From NCBI GenBank assembly GCA_031553775.1, contig JAVBLA010000079.1, positions 1 through 27,049 of the forward strand: 27,049 nucleotides of DNA, given 5' to 3'. The position numbers were made by a program, and so were the translations under genes. The notes beneath the pieces were generated by a model. The model was not told the DNA's origin. It made no database searches and saw nothing but the letters and a program-made list of their open reading frames with translations. Each line of letters opens with the position of its first letter. The stretch's first letter is position 1. Source of the DNA: JAISFI01 sp031553775 (GTDB lineage Bacteria > Bacteroidota > Bacteroidia > Bacteroidales > Azobacteroidaceae). Positions 7,043 through 15,888 of this stretch are shown piece by piece.

Positions 7043-8881
7043 ATGAGGAATATATTGGGGATTATTGGGGCGATGTTGATTTTGTTTACTTTTTCCTGTA
7101 AAAGGGAAATGGAGGCAAAAACGGTGGAGGTGCTGGTAATAAGAGGAACTACAGGTGGCATATCTGCAGGGATACAATCGGCTCGATTAGGTTGTTCCAC
7201 ACTGATTGTGGAAGAGACCGGATGGTTAGGAGGAATGTTAACTTCTGCCGGAGTGAGCGCCACCGATGGTAACCATAACCTGAATTCCGGTATATGGAAT
7301 GAATTCCGGCAACAACTCAGGGATTATTACGGAGGTGCTGCAGCACTGGCAACCGGTTGGGTAAGCCATACTCAATTTGAGCCGCATATCGGCGACAGTA
7401 TTTTCAAATCGATGGCTGCCAAAGAGAAAAATCTGGAGGTTTTATACGGATATCACTTAGTATCTGTACAAAAAGAAAATAATAAAGTTACAGGAGCAAC
7501 TTTTGAGAACGACCAAAAAGAACAAATAAAGGTAAAAGCAAAAGTAGTAATAGATGCTACTGACTTAGGCGACGGACTGAAGATGGCCGGTGCGGCCTAT
7601 CGCCTGGGAATGGATGCCAGAAGCGACACAGGAGAAGCCATCGCCTTAGAAAAAGCCAATGATATCGTACAGGATCTCACCTGGGTGGCAATATTGAAAG
7701 ACTATGGAACAGGAACGGATAACACCATTCCGAAACCGGAAAATTATAACCCGGACGACTTCAACGGCTGTAACAAAACAGTAGAAGGAAATACGATCGA
7801 CAACAAACAATTGCTGACTTACGCCCAATTGCCGAATAATAAGTATATGATAAACTGGCCCAAAAAAGGGAACGACATTTATCTGAATGTAGTGGAAATG
7901 GACAGGGATACCCGTATAGAGGCTTTGAAAAAAGCCAAAAACCGTACGCTTTGCTTTGTTTATTATATTCAAAATGAACTGGGTTTCAAAAATTTAGGAT
8001 TGGCTGATGATGAATTTCAAACAGACGACCGGTTGGCTTATGAGGCATATCACCGTGAAGGCCGACGGCTGAAAGGAATCGTTACCATGGATTATAACCA
8101 TGTGGAAAAACCGTACGATCAGCCGGAATTGCTTTACAGAACGGGTATCTCGGTAGGAGATTATCCGGTAGATCATCACCATAAATGCAATCCGGCAGCT
8201 CCGGACTTATATTTCCTTCCGGTACCATCTTTCAATATCCCCTTAGGAGCTTTGATTCCGGAATCTGTAGACGGGCTGATCGTCGCCGACAAAGCGATTT
8301 CAGTCACCAACCTGATCAATGGATCCACCCGTCTTCAACCTTGTGTATTACTCACCGGACAGGCAGCAGGAACATTAGCAGCCCTGGCGGTTCAGGATAA
8401 GAAAGAACCCCGGAATGTATCCGTTAGAAAAGTCCAATCAGCACTACTGGAATCCAAAGCCTACATTATGCCATTATACGATGTAAAACCTCAATCTCCG
8501 GACTTTGATGCCATTCAGAGGATTTCGGTAACAGGTCTGATCAGAACCACCGGAGAAGCCTATAAATGGGCCAACCGCACCTGGTTTTATCCGGATTCTA
8601 CTATTTCCCTGAAAGAATTCACAGAAAGCATGCAGATATTGTATAAAATTCCGGTTTCAAACGATGCATCAGCCATAACAATGGAAAAATTGAGCGAATC
8701 GTTGTCTTCTCTGATTCCCGGATTAACGGAGGCTTCAACGCGGGAAGAAATCTGGAAGGAAGTATCTCCCCGGGCTTACGCACTTGCTTTACCAATCAAA
8801 AGAAGAGAACTGGCAGTTTTGTTAGATAAATATCTCCAACCGTTCGACAAAGAAATCAATCACCAAGGACAATATAAGTAA
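7043..8881 (+). CDS. FAD-dependent oxidoreductase lipoprotein
   Basis: This 612-residue protein begins with a lipoprotein signal peptide (ILFTFSC, lipidated C19), so it should be attached to a membrane outside the cytoplasm. Residues ~27-460 form the FAD_oxidored (PF12831)-type domain, with a Rossmann beta-alpha-beta start and ARLGCSTLIVEETGWLGGMLTSAG. The distal part has DGLIVADKAIS and LQPCVLLTGQAAGTLAAL, typical of these enzymes. Residues ~485-600 resemble the SLH-like tail seen in related Bacteroidetes proteins (ISLKEF, KRRELAVLLDKYL). Oddity: the first glycine of the GxGxxG-type loop is Arg34 (codon aga, 7142-7144). The substrate is unknown; oxidation of a sugar is an inference from context. 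The start at 7043 directly yields the signal peptide. Confidence 0.85.
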   Translation: MRNILGIIGAMLILFTFSCKREMEAKTVEVLVIRGTTGGISAGIQSARLGCSTLIVEETGWLGGMLTSAGVSATDGNHNLNSGIWNEFRQQLRDYYGGAAALATGWVSHTQFEPHIGDSIFKSMAAKEKNLEVLYGYHLVSVQKENNKVTGATFENDQKEQIKVKAKVVIDATDLGDGLKMAGAAYRLGMDARSDTGEAIALEKANDIVQDLTWVAILKDYGTGTDNTIPKPENYNPDDFNGCNKTVEGNTIDNKQLLTYAQLPNNKYMINWPKKGNDIYLNVVEMDRDTRIEALKKAKNRTLCFVYYIQNELGFKNLGLADDEFQTDDRLAYEAYHREGRRLKGIVTMDYNHVEKPYDQPELLYRTGISVGDYPVDHHHKCNPAAPDLYFLPVPSFNIPLGALIPESVDGLIVADKAISVTNLINGSTRLQPCVLLTGQAAGTLAALAVQDKKEPRNVSVRKVQSALLESKAYIMPLYDVKPQSPDFDAIQRISVTGLIRTTGEAYKWANRTWFYPDSTISLKEFTESMQILYKIPVSNDASAITMEKLSESLSSLIPGLTEASTREEIWKEVSPRAYALALPIKRRELAVLLDKYLQPFDKEINHQGQYK

Positions 8882-8887
8882 TTAACA

Positions 8888-10045
8888 ATGAAAGACTTAA
8901 AGAAATATGCGCAGATTTACAGAGATGAATTACTGGATAGTGTAATTCCATTCTGGGAACAGTACTCGATCGACAAAGAATTTGGAGGATATTATTCCTG
9001 CCTGAACAGGGATGGAAAAGTATTCGACACAGACAAGTTTATGTGGTTGCAGGGACGACAGGTTTATTTTTTCTCCATGATATATAATCAGGTAGAGCAA
9101 AAGAAAGAATGGCTGGATATTGCAATCCACGGTGCAGAATTCATGAAAAAGTACGGAATGGATACAGACGGGAACTGGTATTTCTCTCTCACGAGGGAAG
9201 GCAAACCCATCATCCAGCCTTACAACATTTTTTCAGATTGTTTCGCCACAATGGGTTTCGGAGAATTATTCAAAGCAACCGGGAACAAGGAATACAGAGA
9301 TATTGCACTGAATACTTTTCAGAACATTATCAAAAGACAGGACAACCCGAAAGGACAATATAACAAAACTTATCCGGAAACCCGGCCTCTGAAGAATTTC
9401 TCCCTGCCGATGATATTGTGTAATTTATCGCTGATCATGGAAGATGTGTTGGGATTAGAAAAAGTAGAAGCACTGATCCGTCCGTTACTCCATGAAATCA
9501 TGCATGTATTCTATCAGAAAGACAGAGGATTGATTCTGGAGAATATACACCCCGACGGTAGTTTCTGCGATTGCTTCGAAGGGCGGTTAGTCAACCCCGG
9601 CCATACCATCGAATCCATGTGGTTTGTCATGGACATGGGAGTACGCCTGAAGCACAGGGAATGTATTGACCAGGCTGTAAAAATTATGCTACAGGCGTTG
9701 GATTTCGGCTGGGATGAAAAACACGGAGGTATATTCTACTTCCTGGATTGTAAAGGATATCCGCCCCAACAATTAGAATGGGACCAAAAAATATGGTGGG
9801 TACACGTTGAAGCATTGATTGCTTTGGCCAAAGGATATAAACTAACCGGAAATCCGGCATGCAAAGAATGGTTCGAAAGAATTCACGAATATACCTGGAG
9901 TCATTTCAAAGACAAGGAATACCCGGAGTGGTTCGGCTACTTAAACCGCCAGGGAGAAGTGCTTCTTCCGCTGAAAGGTGGAAAATGGAAAGGTTGTTTT
10001 CATGTACCACGGGCATTATTCCAGGTATGGAAAACGTTAGAGTAA
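8888..10045 (+). CDS. N-acylglucosamine 2-epimerase (AGE family)
   Basis: This 385-residue (alpha/alpha)6-barrel enzyme has no signal peptide and is therefore cytoplasmic. Active-site signatures are WLQGRQVYFF (R57), NPGHTIESMW (H239), WWVHVEAL and KGCFHVPRALF (H372). The two histidines correspond to the acid/base pair of the GlcNAc 2-epimerase/renin-binding protein family. NPGHTIE resembles AGE enzymes more than cellobiose 2-epimerases, which usually carry a GHDIE form. The expected reaction is reversible GlcNAc/ManNAc conversion. In Bacteroides fragilis an enzyme of this family serves sialic-acid breakdown (ManNAc to GlcNAc), but no sialidase or lyase gene lies here. The gene begins 6 bp after the FAD gene. 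Confidence 0.88.
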   Translation: MKDLKKYAQIYRDELLDSVIPFWEQYSIDKEFGGYYSCLNRDGKVFDTDKFMWLQGRQVYFFSMIYNQVEQKKEWLDIAIHGAEFMKKYGMDTDGNWYFSLTREGKPIIQPYNIFSDCFATMGFGELFKATGNKEYRDIALNTFQNIIKRQDNPKGQYNKTYPETRPLKNFSLPMILCNLSLIMEDVLGLEKVEALIRPLLHEIMHVFYQKDRGLILENIHPDGSFCDCFEGRLVNPGHTIESMWFVMDMGVRLKHRECIDQAVKIMLQALDFGWDEKHGGIFYFLDCKGYPPQQLEWDQKIWWVHVEALIALAKGYKLTGNPACKEWFERIHEYTWSHFKDKEYPEWFGYLNRQGEVLLPLKGGKWKGCFHVPRALFQVWKTLE

Positions 10046-10081
10046 TTAATAAACTTTAAATAAACTAAATTTGGAAATCAC

Positions 10082-13000
10082 ATGAGATGTTATTTTGATT
10101 TTTTATTGAAAAGGACATACATTATCTTGCTCATTACATGCAGTTTATTGTATTCCTTCAGTGCTTCTTCCCAAATTAAGGTAACCGGAAAGGTTATTGA
10201 TTCTACTGGTGAAGGACTGGCTGGAGTAAGTGTAGTGGTAAAAGGAACACAAACAGGTGTTCCCTCCAACGCAGATGGTATTTATAGCATTACCGTACCT
10301 TCCGAACAATCGGTATTGCAATTCTCGTATCTCGGATTTTTTCCGAGAGAAATAACCGTAGGTAAGCAATCGCAGACCCAAACGGTTGTTATGAAAGAAA
10401 ATACAGTAGACCTGGATGAACACGTTGTAATTGGTTATGGTCATGTAAAAAAATCAGACCTGACAGGCTCCGTTGGAATTGTGGATGTAAAAGACCTTCA
10501 AAAGGCTCCTGTAAAATCGTTCGATGAAGCACTTGCAGGACGGGTAGCCGGAGTACAGGTTGTATCTTCAGAAGGAAAACCGGGCTCCTCCATCGACATC
10601 ATTATCAGGGGAGGGAATTCAGTCACCCAAAGTAATTCACCATTATATGTCATCGACGGGTTTCCGGTAGAAGATCCGGGAAGTGAAGAGGCCAATCCTG
10701 TTAATGCCATAGATCCGGAAGACATCGAATCCATAACTATTCTAAAAGATGCTTCGGCAACGGCTATTTACGGAGCCAGAGCGGCAAATGGAGTTGTAGT
10801 GGTAAATACCAAACGGGGTTCGGACGGAAAAACTAAAATCAGTTACAATGGCTATTATGGATGGCAACAAAGTAATAAAAGATTGGATGTATTAAATCCT
10901 TATGAATTCGTCCGCCTGCAGTACGAAATAAATCCGGCATCTACAGAAACCTATTATCTGCTTAAAAACACATCACAAGGAACTGTAAATGTGGGATTGG
11001 ATTATTACAAAAACGTACAGGGGATCAACTGGGAAGATCAGGTGATGCAAACGGCTCCGATCATGAACCACCACGTTTCTCTCTCAGGTGGAAATAAAAC
11101 ATCTCAATATACTGCTTCTTTATCTTATATGAATCAGGAGGGTATTATCATGAATTCTGGATATAACAGGATGCAGGGACGTCTCGGACTGGATCATCAG
11201 GCAAACAGAAGATTAAAAGTCAGCCTTAATACTACATATTCCAATTCCAACAATTATGGTACGCCTACCTCTTCTTCCAATTATAACAACGAATTGAACC
11301 TACTGTTCAGCGTATGGGCCTATCGTCCGGTATCGTTTATCAATTCTACAATAGATCTGCTGGAATTACCGGAAGACCCTGAAGTAGAATCAAACGGAGA
11401 TTTCCGTTATAACCCGATTATTACCACAGAAAATGAGTTGAGGGAAAACAATTATATCAATTTTACCGCCAATGGTTATCTGGAATACGAATTTATCAAA
11501 GGCCTGAAATTGAAAGTATCCGGAGGATATACCGAAAACAGGAGCCGTTCGGATTCATTTAACAATGCCTTGTCCCGCTCGGGAAATCCTTCAACAAACA
11601 ATAAAGTAAATGGAGGAAGTGTATTTACCAACTCAGCAACCTGGTTGAACGAGAATACATTGACCTACGATTGGAAAATTGATAAAAACCAGACATTGAA
11701 TGTATTGGCTGGTTTCACTGCCCAGGAAAATAATAACGACCGCTTTGGAGCATATGCTAAATTACTACCTAATGAAATGTTGGGAATCAGCGGATTAGAT
11801 GAAGGAACTCCTAATTCTATTGTTTCAATCGAATCGAACTGGACTTTGGTTTCTCTCCTTGCACGCGCCAATTACACCCTCAACAACAAATATCTGTTTA
11901 CCGCTTCTTTCCGCCGGGACGGTTCTTCACGGTTCAGCGATGATAATAAATGGGGAGATTTTGTTTCAGGAGCTTTTGCATGGAGATTAGGATCAGAAAA
12001 ATTCATGAAACAGTTTAAGTTTATCTCCGATGCCAAGGTCAGGACAAGCTGGGGTATTACAGGTAACAATAATGTAGGAAATTATTCTTATCTGATGGCA
12101 TATTCCACCCCTTTAAATGCAGGTTATACATTCGGAGGGGCACTTTCCAACGGAAGCTATCCGAGCTCAATGGGAAATACAGACTTGAAATGGGAAAGTA
12201 CGGAACAAATGGACTTGGGGCTGGATCTTGGTTTTTTCAAACAACGATTGAGATTTTCGGTAGACCTCTACCGGAAAAACACCCGGGATCTGTTACTGAA
12301 TGCAAGTCTTCCTCCCAGTGTAGGTTACCTGGCTCAATATGAGAACATCGGAAAAGTAAGAAACGAAGGAGCTGAGTTTTCTTTAACAGGAGTCATTTTT
12401 GAGAAGAAAAATTTCCGCTGGGTATCTACATTCAATATCGGATTTAACCGTAATGAAGTGCTGGAACTTGCTCAAAATGAATACTCTATGCTAACTGCTG
12501 TAGGATGGGGAGACGATTGGAAAACTATTCCGGGATATATTGCCCGCGTTGGCCAACCGGTATCCGCTTTCTATGGTCATGTTTGGGACGGTGTTTACCA
12601 GGTGGAAGATTTCAATAAAGTGGGAAATGTATACACCTTGAAAGACGATGTGCCGTCCAATGGTATGCCAAGATCAGGCATACAGCCTGGACATATCAAA
12701 TACAAAGATCTGAACGGTGATAAGCAAATAGATGATAACGACCGTACAGTAATCGGAAACCCGTTACCGATCCATACCGGTGGTTTTACCAATAAATTTT
12801 CATATAAAGGCTTCGACCTGAATGTTTTTTTTCAATGGTCTTACGGAAACGATGTTTACAACGCCAACCGGGTTATGCTGGAGTCAGGATATAAATACAA
12901 CACCAACCAGTATGCTTCATATGCCAACCGGTGGTCTTTCGACAATCAGACGTCAGATATTCCTGTACCTAAGGGCAGTTTGTATAAAACCTACTCAACC

Positions 13001-13258
13001 CGTACGGTTGAAGACGGTTCATACCTCCGTTTGAAAACAGTAACGCTGGGTTATGAACTTCCCAGGAAAATCGTTCGCAAAGCAGGTATAGAATATTTAA
13101 GAGTATATGCTTCTGCACAAAATCTCTATACATGGACCAATTATTCAGGATATGACCCTGAAGTATCTGTAAGAAGATCTGCTCTGACTCCCGGATTCGA
13201 CTATTCGGCCTATCCAAGAGCTAAAACTGTTACTATCGGATTAAATGTAACCTTTTAA
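10082..13258 (+). CDS. SusC/RagA-family TonB-dependent transporter
   Basis: This is a 1058-residue outer-membrane porin. It starts with a signal peptide (~1-30, ending SFSASSQ) and a carboxypeptidase-regulatory-like Ig domain (~32-108: VTGKVIDSTGEGLAGVSVVV to FSYLGF). A TonB-box-like segment (DEHVVIGYG) follows. The plug domain (~124-240) contains LAGRVAGVQV, IIIRGGNS, PLYVIDGFPV and ILKDASATAIYGARAANGVV, all hallmarks of SusC. The beta-barrel ends in aromatic Phe (NVTF). There is no STN domain before the plug, so it lacks the anti-sigma signalling module, consistent with control by the ROK protein. It pairs with the SusD homologue 2 bp downstream to import oligosaccharides. Confidence 0.97.
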   Translation: MRCYFDFLLKRTYIILLITCSLLYSFSASSQIKVTGKVIDSTGEGLAGVSVVVKGTQTGVPSNADGIYSITVPSEQSVLQFSYLGFFPREITVGKQSQTQTVVMKENTVDLDEHVVIGYGHVKKSDLTGSVGIVDVKDLQKAPVKSFDEALAGRVAGVQVVSSEGKPGSSIDIIIRGGNSVTQSNSPLYVIDGFPVEDPGSEEANPVNAIDPEDIESITILKDASATAIYGARAANGVVVVNTKRGSDGKTKISYNGYYGWQQSNKRLDVLNPYEFVRLQYEINPASTETYYLLKNTSQGTVNVGLDYYKNVQGINWEDQVMQTAPIMNHHVSLSGGNKTSQYTASLSYMNQEGIIMNSGYNRMQGRLGLDHQANRRLKVSLNTTYSNSNNYGTPTSSSNYNNELNLLFSVWAYRPVSFINSTIDLLELPEDPEVESNGDFRYNPIITTENELRENNYINFTANGYLEYEFIKGLKLKVSGGYTENRSRSDSFNNALSRSGNPSTNNKVNGGSVFTNSATWLNENTLTYDWKIDKNQTLNVLAGFTAQENNNDRFGAYAKLLPNEMLGISGLDEGTPNSIVSIESNWTLVSLLARANYTLNNKYLFTASFRRDGSSRFSDDNKWGDFVSGAFAWRLGSEKFMKQFKFISDAKVRTSWGITGNNNVGNYSYLMAYSTPLNAGYTFGGALSNGSYPSSMGNTDLKWESTEQMDLGLDLGFFKQRLRFSVDLYRKNTRDLLLNASLPPSVGYLAQYENIGKVRNEGAEFSLTGVIFEKKNFRWVSTFNIGFNRNEVLELAQNEYSMLTAVGWGDDWKTIPGYIARVGQPVSAFYGHVWDGVYQVEDFNKVGNVYTLKDDVPSNGMPRSGIQPGHIKYKDLNGDKQIDDNDRTVIGNPLPIHTGGFTNKFSYKGFDLNVFFQWSYGNDVYNANRVMLESGYKYNTNQYASYANRWSFDNQTSDIPVPKGSLYKTYSTRTVEDGSYLRLKTVTLGYELPRKIVRKAGIEYLRVYASAQNLYTWTNYSGYDPEVSVRRSALTPGFDYSAYPRAKTVTIGLNVTF

Positions 13259-13260
13259 AA

Positions 13261-14865
13261 ATGAAAGAAATGAAACGATTAATATATATATTATTATTAA
13301 CTCCCGTACTGTTTTCCTGTAACGATTTCCTGGATACAACTCCAACGGATTTCATTACCCTGGATAATTACTACAAAACAGAATCGGATGTAAACACAGC
13401 ACTTACAGGCATATACGATATATTAGGAAAGTCGTATGTATACGGACGTACCATGTATTTCGAACAGGATATTGCCGATGAAGGATTCTGGCTCAGATCT
13501 ACCGGACCTATTACCGATCTGGCCTATAACAACTACGACCCTTCCGACCTGAAAGTGGAAGGACTCTGGGCAAACCTGTATGATGGCGTTAAAAGAGCCA
13601 ATATTTTTCTGGAAAACATCGACAATTCCGATCTGAATATGGATCCTGAAAAGAAAAAAGTTGCCAAAGGAGAAGCCACATTCCTGAGAGCTTATTATTA
13701 CTTCCTGTTGGTAAGCAACTGGGGAGACGTTCCATTGAGATTGGCATCCACAACTTCCGTTAATAATACGAATTGTGCAAGAACTCCTTCTTCCCAAATT
13801 TATGCATACATCGTAAAAGACATGGAAAAATCTTACGATATGGTCAACAAGGCTAATGCATATGCACACAACGGAAGAATTACTAAATCGGTCGTAGCAG
13901 GCATACTTGCAAGGGTCAATCTTAAAATGGCCGGTTACCCATTAGGAGATGTAAGTCGCTGGAAAGAAGCCCGCAAATGGGCTGCTGTAGTCATGGACGA
14001 TATGGACAGCCGTCATGAACTGAATCCTGATTACAAGCAGATCTTCATCAACCATTGTCAGGATATATACGATACCAAAGAATGTATCTGGGAAGTCGAA
14101 TTCAATAAAGGATCTACCGGAGGACAGGAAGAAGAAGGATCGCTCGGAGCCATAACCGGTATCGGTTGCTCGGATGTGGAATTTGGCTACAGTTATGCAT
14201 CGGTACATGTATTTTCTGCTTATTACAACAAATTTGCAACCGGCGACCTGAGAAGAGACTGGACTATCAACGATTACTATTACGGTACAAAAGCAGAAGG
14301 CTTTGTCCATAAACCTTATACCGCCGCACAGATCTACAATCGCAGCAATGCCAAATGGAGAAGGGAATATGAAACGGCAAAACCTAAAAACACCAATACC
14401 ACTCCGATCAATTTCCCGATTCTACGGTATGCAGATGTATTATTGATGTTTGCTGAAGCTGAGAATGAAGTTAATAACGGTCCTACACTGGAAGCTTACG
14501 AAGCCGTTAATGAAGTCAGGAGAAGAGGTTATGGTTTATATCTTGCTACACCTCCTAATCCTGATATCAATGCAGATTTACCTCCTTATTTAGATGTAGT
14601 GGACTTCCGGACTGCCATTCAAAAAGAAAGAACACTCGAACTGGGATTTGAAGGTTTGAGAAAATTTGACCTGATTCGTTGGGGTATTTATCTGTCCACC
14701 ATGCAGAACCTGACCAATAATGTAAGGCAAACCGCTCCTGCCGGAATTTACATGACCTGCGGTATAGAATGTGCTCAAAATACGGCGGAACGCCATTTAT
14801 TGTTCCCGATTCCAAGTTCGGAAATGTCTCTGAATAAATTAGCTACACAAAACCTCAATTGGTAA
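13261..14865 (+). CDS. SusD/RagB-family glycan-binding lipoprotein
   Basis: This 534-residue surface lipoprotein (signal LLTPVLFSC/N) forms the lid of the SusC transporter. The N-terminal block FLDTTPTDFITLDNYYKTE is typical of SusD, as are the helical repeats containing FLRAYYYFLLVSNWGDVPL. The C-terminal signatures are ILRYADVLLMFAEAENEV, AYEAVNEVRRRGYG and IQKERTLELGFEGLRKFDLIRWG. A second in-frame ATG at 13270 gives the same signal peptide and could be the true start. It lies 2 bp after susC and is clearly co-expressed with it. Confidence 0.97.
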   Translation: MKEMKRLIYILLLTPVLFSCNDFLDTTPTDFITLDNYYKTESDVNTALTGIYDILGKSYVYGRTMYFEQDIADEGFWLRSTGPITDLAYNNYDPSDLKVEGLWANLYDGVKRANIFLENIDNSDLNMDPEKKKVAKGEATFLRAYYYFLLVSNWGDVPLRLASTTSVNNTNCARTPSSQIYAYIVKDMEKSYDMVNKANAYAHNGRITKSVVAGILARVNLKMAGYPLGDVSRWKEARKWAAVVMDDMDSRHELNPDYKQIFINHCQDIYDTKECIWEVEFNKGSTGGQEEEGSLGAITGIGCSDVEFGYSYASVHVFSAYYNKFATGDLRRDWTINDYYYGTKAEGFVHKPYTAAQIYNRSNAKWRREYETAKPKNTNTTPINFPILRYADVLLMFAEAENEVNNGPTLEAYEAVNEVRRRGYGLYLATPPNPDINADLPPYLDVVDFRTAIQKERTLELGFEGLRKFDLIRWGIYLSTMQNLTNNVRQTAPAGIYMTCGIECAQNTAERHLLFPIPSSEMSLNKLATQNLNW

Positions 14866-14893
14866 TAGATAATTTCATATAAAAAATAAAATC

Positions 14894-15817
14894 ATGTTTA
14901 GATTGAAACATATATCAGGATTGTTGTTTTTTGTCTTCCTTTTCTCTTGTGTGGAAGATTACGAAGTAGAAACCCCTTCGTTCGAAGTAGCAACAGATAA
15001 ATTGGAATACAACGCTGGAGACTCCGTGATTTTCCATCTCGAAGGAGAACCGGACATCATCACTTTCTATTCAGGAGAAACCGGACAGGAATATCGCTAC
15101 AGGTATAGAACCGAAAGAGAAAGCGGAAAAACTGAAGTGGAATTTGTAAGCCGGGTACTATACGGAACCCAGACAAACAATATGTTGGTAATGGCTTCTT
15201 CCGATTTTTCGGGAGATTACAATGCCAGTCATGTAACCGCAGCCAACTGGCAGGATATCAGCAGCCGTTTCACATTGCCTTCTGCAAATGCGCCGGGTTA
15301 TGCATACAGTTTAGATACACCTTCCGGAAAAGTAGACATTTCAGACTTACTGGTTTCCGGTAAACCTCTTTATTTCGCATTTAAGTATGCAGGAAGAAAA
15401 GCGCCGGATGAAGATCCTACCGCTAAAACCCAACGTACCTGGAGGATAACCACTTTCAACATGACAGCTACTTTCGATGATAACGAGGTTTCCACTTTAG
15501 CCAATCTTTCTACTGCAGGTTGGCTGGCTGTAGACGTGATTCCATCGGTAGGTGCGTGGACCATCGCTTCTCCGGTACAATACAACCCGAATGGTTGTCT
15601 CACAGATGCGGAGTCATGGGTAATCAGTAAACCGTTATACCCGAACAAAGCAACTCCGGACAATGGAAAGGCTATCAAAAACTACAGCCAGAGAAGAGAT
15701 TCTTTCGGATACAGGTATAATAAGCCGGGAGAATATACGGTAACTTTCGAGGCCTCGAATGCCACTTATAAGGGGCAGAAAACAGTGGTTCGGGAGATTG
15801 TTCTTAAGATTAATTAA
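14894..15817 (+). CDS. DUF5017 lipoprotein, SusE/F-position glycan-binding protein
   Basis: This 307-residue lipoprotein (FVFLFSC, C19) begins with an Ig-like segment of DUF5017 type: FEVATDKLEYNAGDSVIFHLEGEP, then ITFYSGETGQEYRYR. The rest is beta-rich, with a WRITTFNMTATF strand region and a PGEYTVTFEASN C-terminal motif. The place directly after susD is where Bacteroidetes loci encode surface glycan-binding proteins, so binding of the target glycan is the likely role. No catalytic motif is visible. Confidence 0.82.
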   Translation: MFRLKHISGLLFFVFLFSCVEDYEVETPSFEVATDKLEYNAGDSVIFHLEGEPDIITFYSGETGQEYRYRYRTERESGKTEVEFVSRVLYGTQTNNMLVMASSDFSGDYNASHVTAANWQDISSRFTLPSANAPGYAYSLDTPSGKVDISDLLVSGKPLYFAFKYAGRKAPDEDPTAKTQRTWRITTFNMTATFDDNEVSTLANLSTAGWLAVDVIPSVGAWTIASPVQYNPNGCLTDAESWVISKPLYPNKATPDNGKAIKNYSQRRDSFGYRYNKPGEYTVTFEASNATYKGQKTVVREIVLKIN

Positions 15818-15833
15818 AACCGCGAAGGGGGAT

Positions 15834-15868
15834 TAATTAAGAGTTAAGAGTTAAAAATTAAGAGTTAT
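15834..15868 (+). repeat. AT-rich heptamer tandem repeat
   Basis: Five consecutive 7-bp units fill half of the 71-bp gap before the GH20 gene: TAATTAA, GAGTTAA, GAGTTAA, AAATTAA and GAGTTAT. Confidence 0.7.
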
Positions 15869-15888
15869 CAAATCCTTTAAATGGTATT

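Noticed and set aside
10066..10073. TAAATTTG before susC as a separate promoter
   Set aside because: Transcription would start about 2 nt before the ATG, and there is no TTTG at -33; more likely chance in AT-rich DNA.
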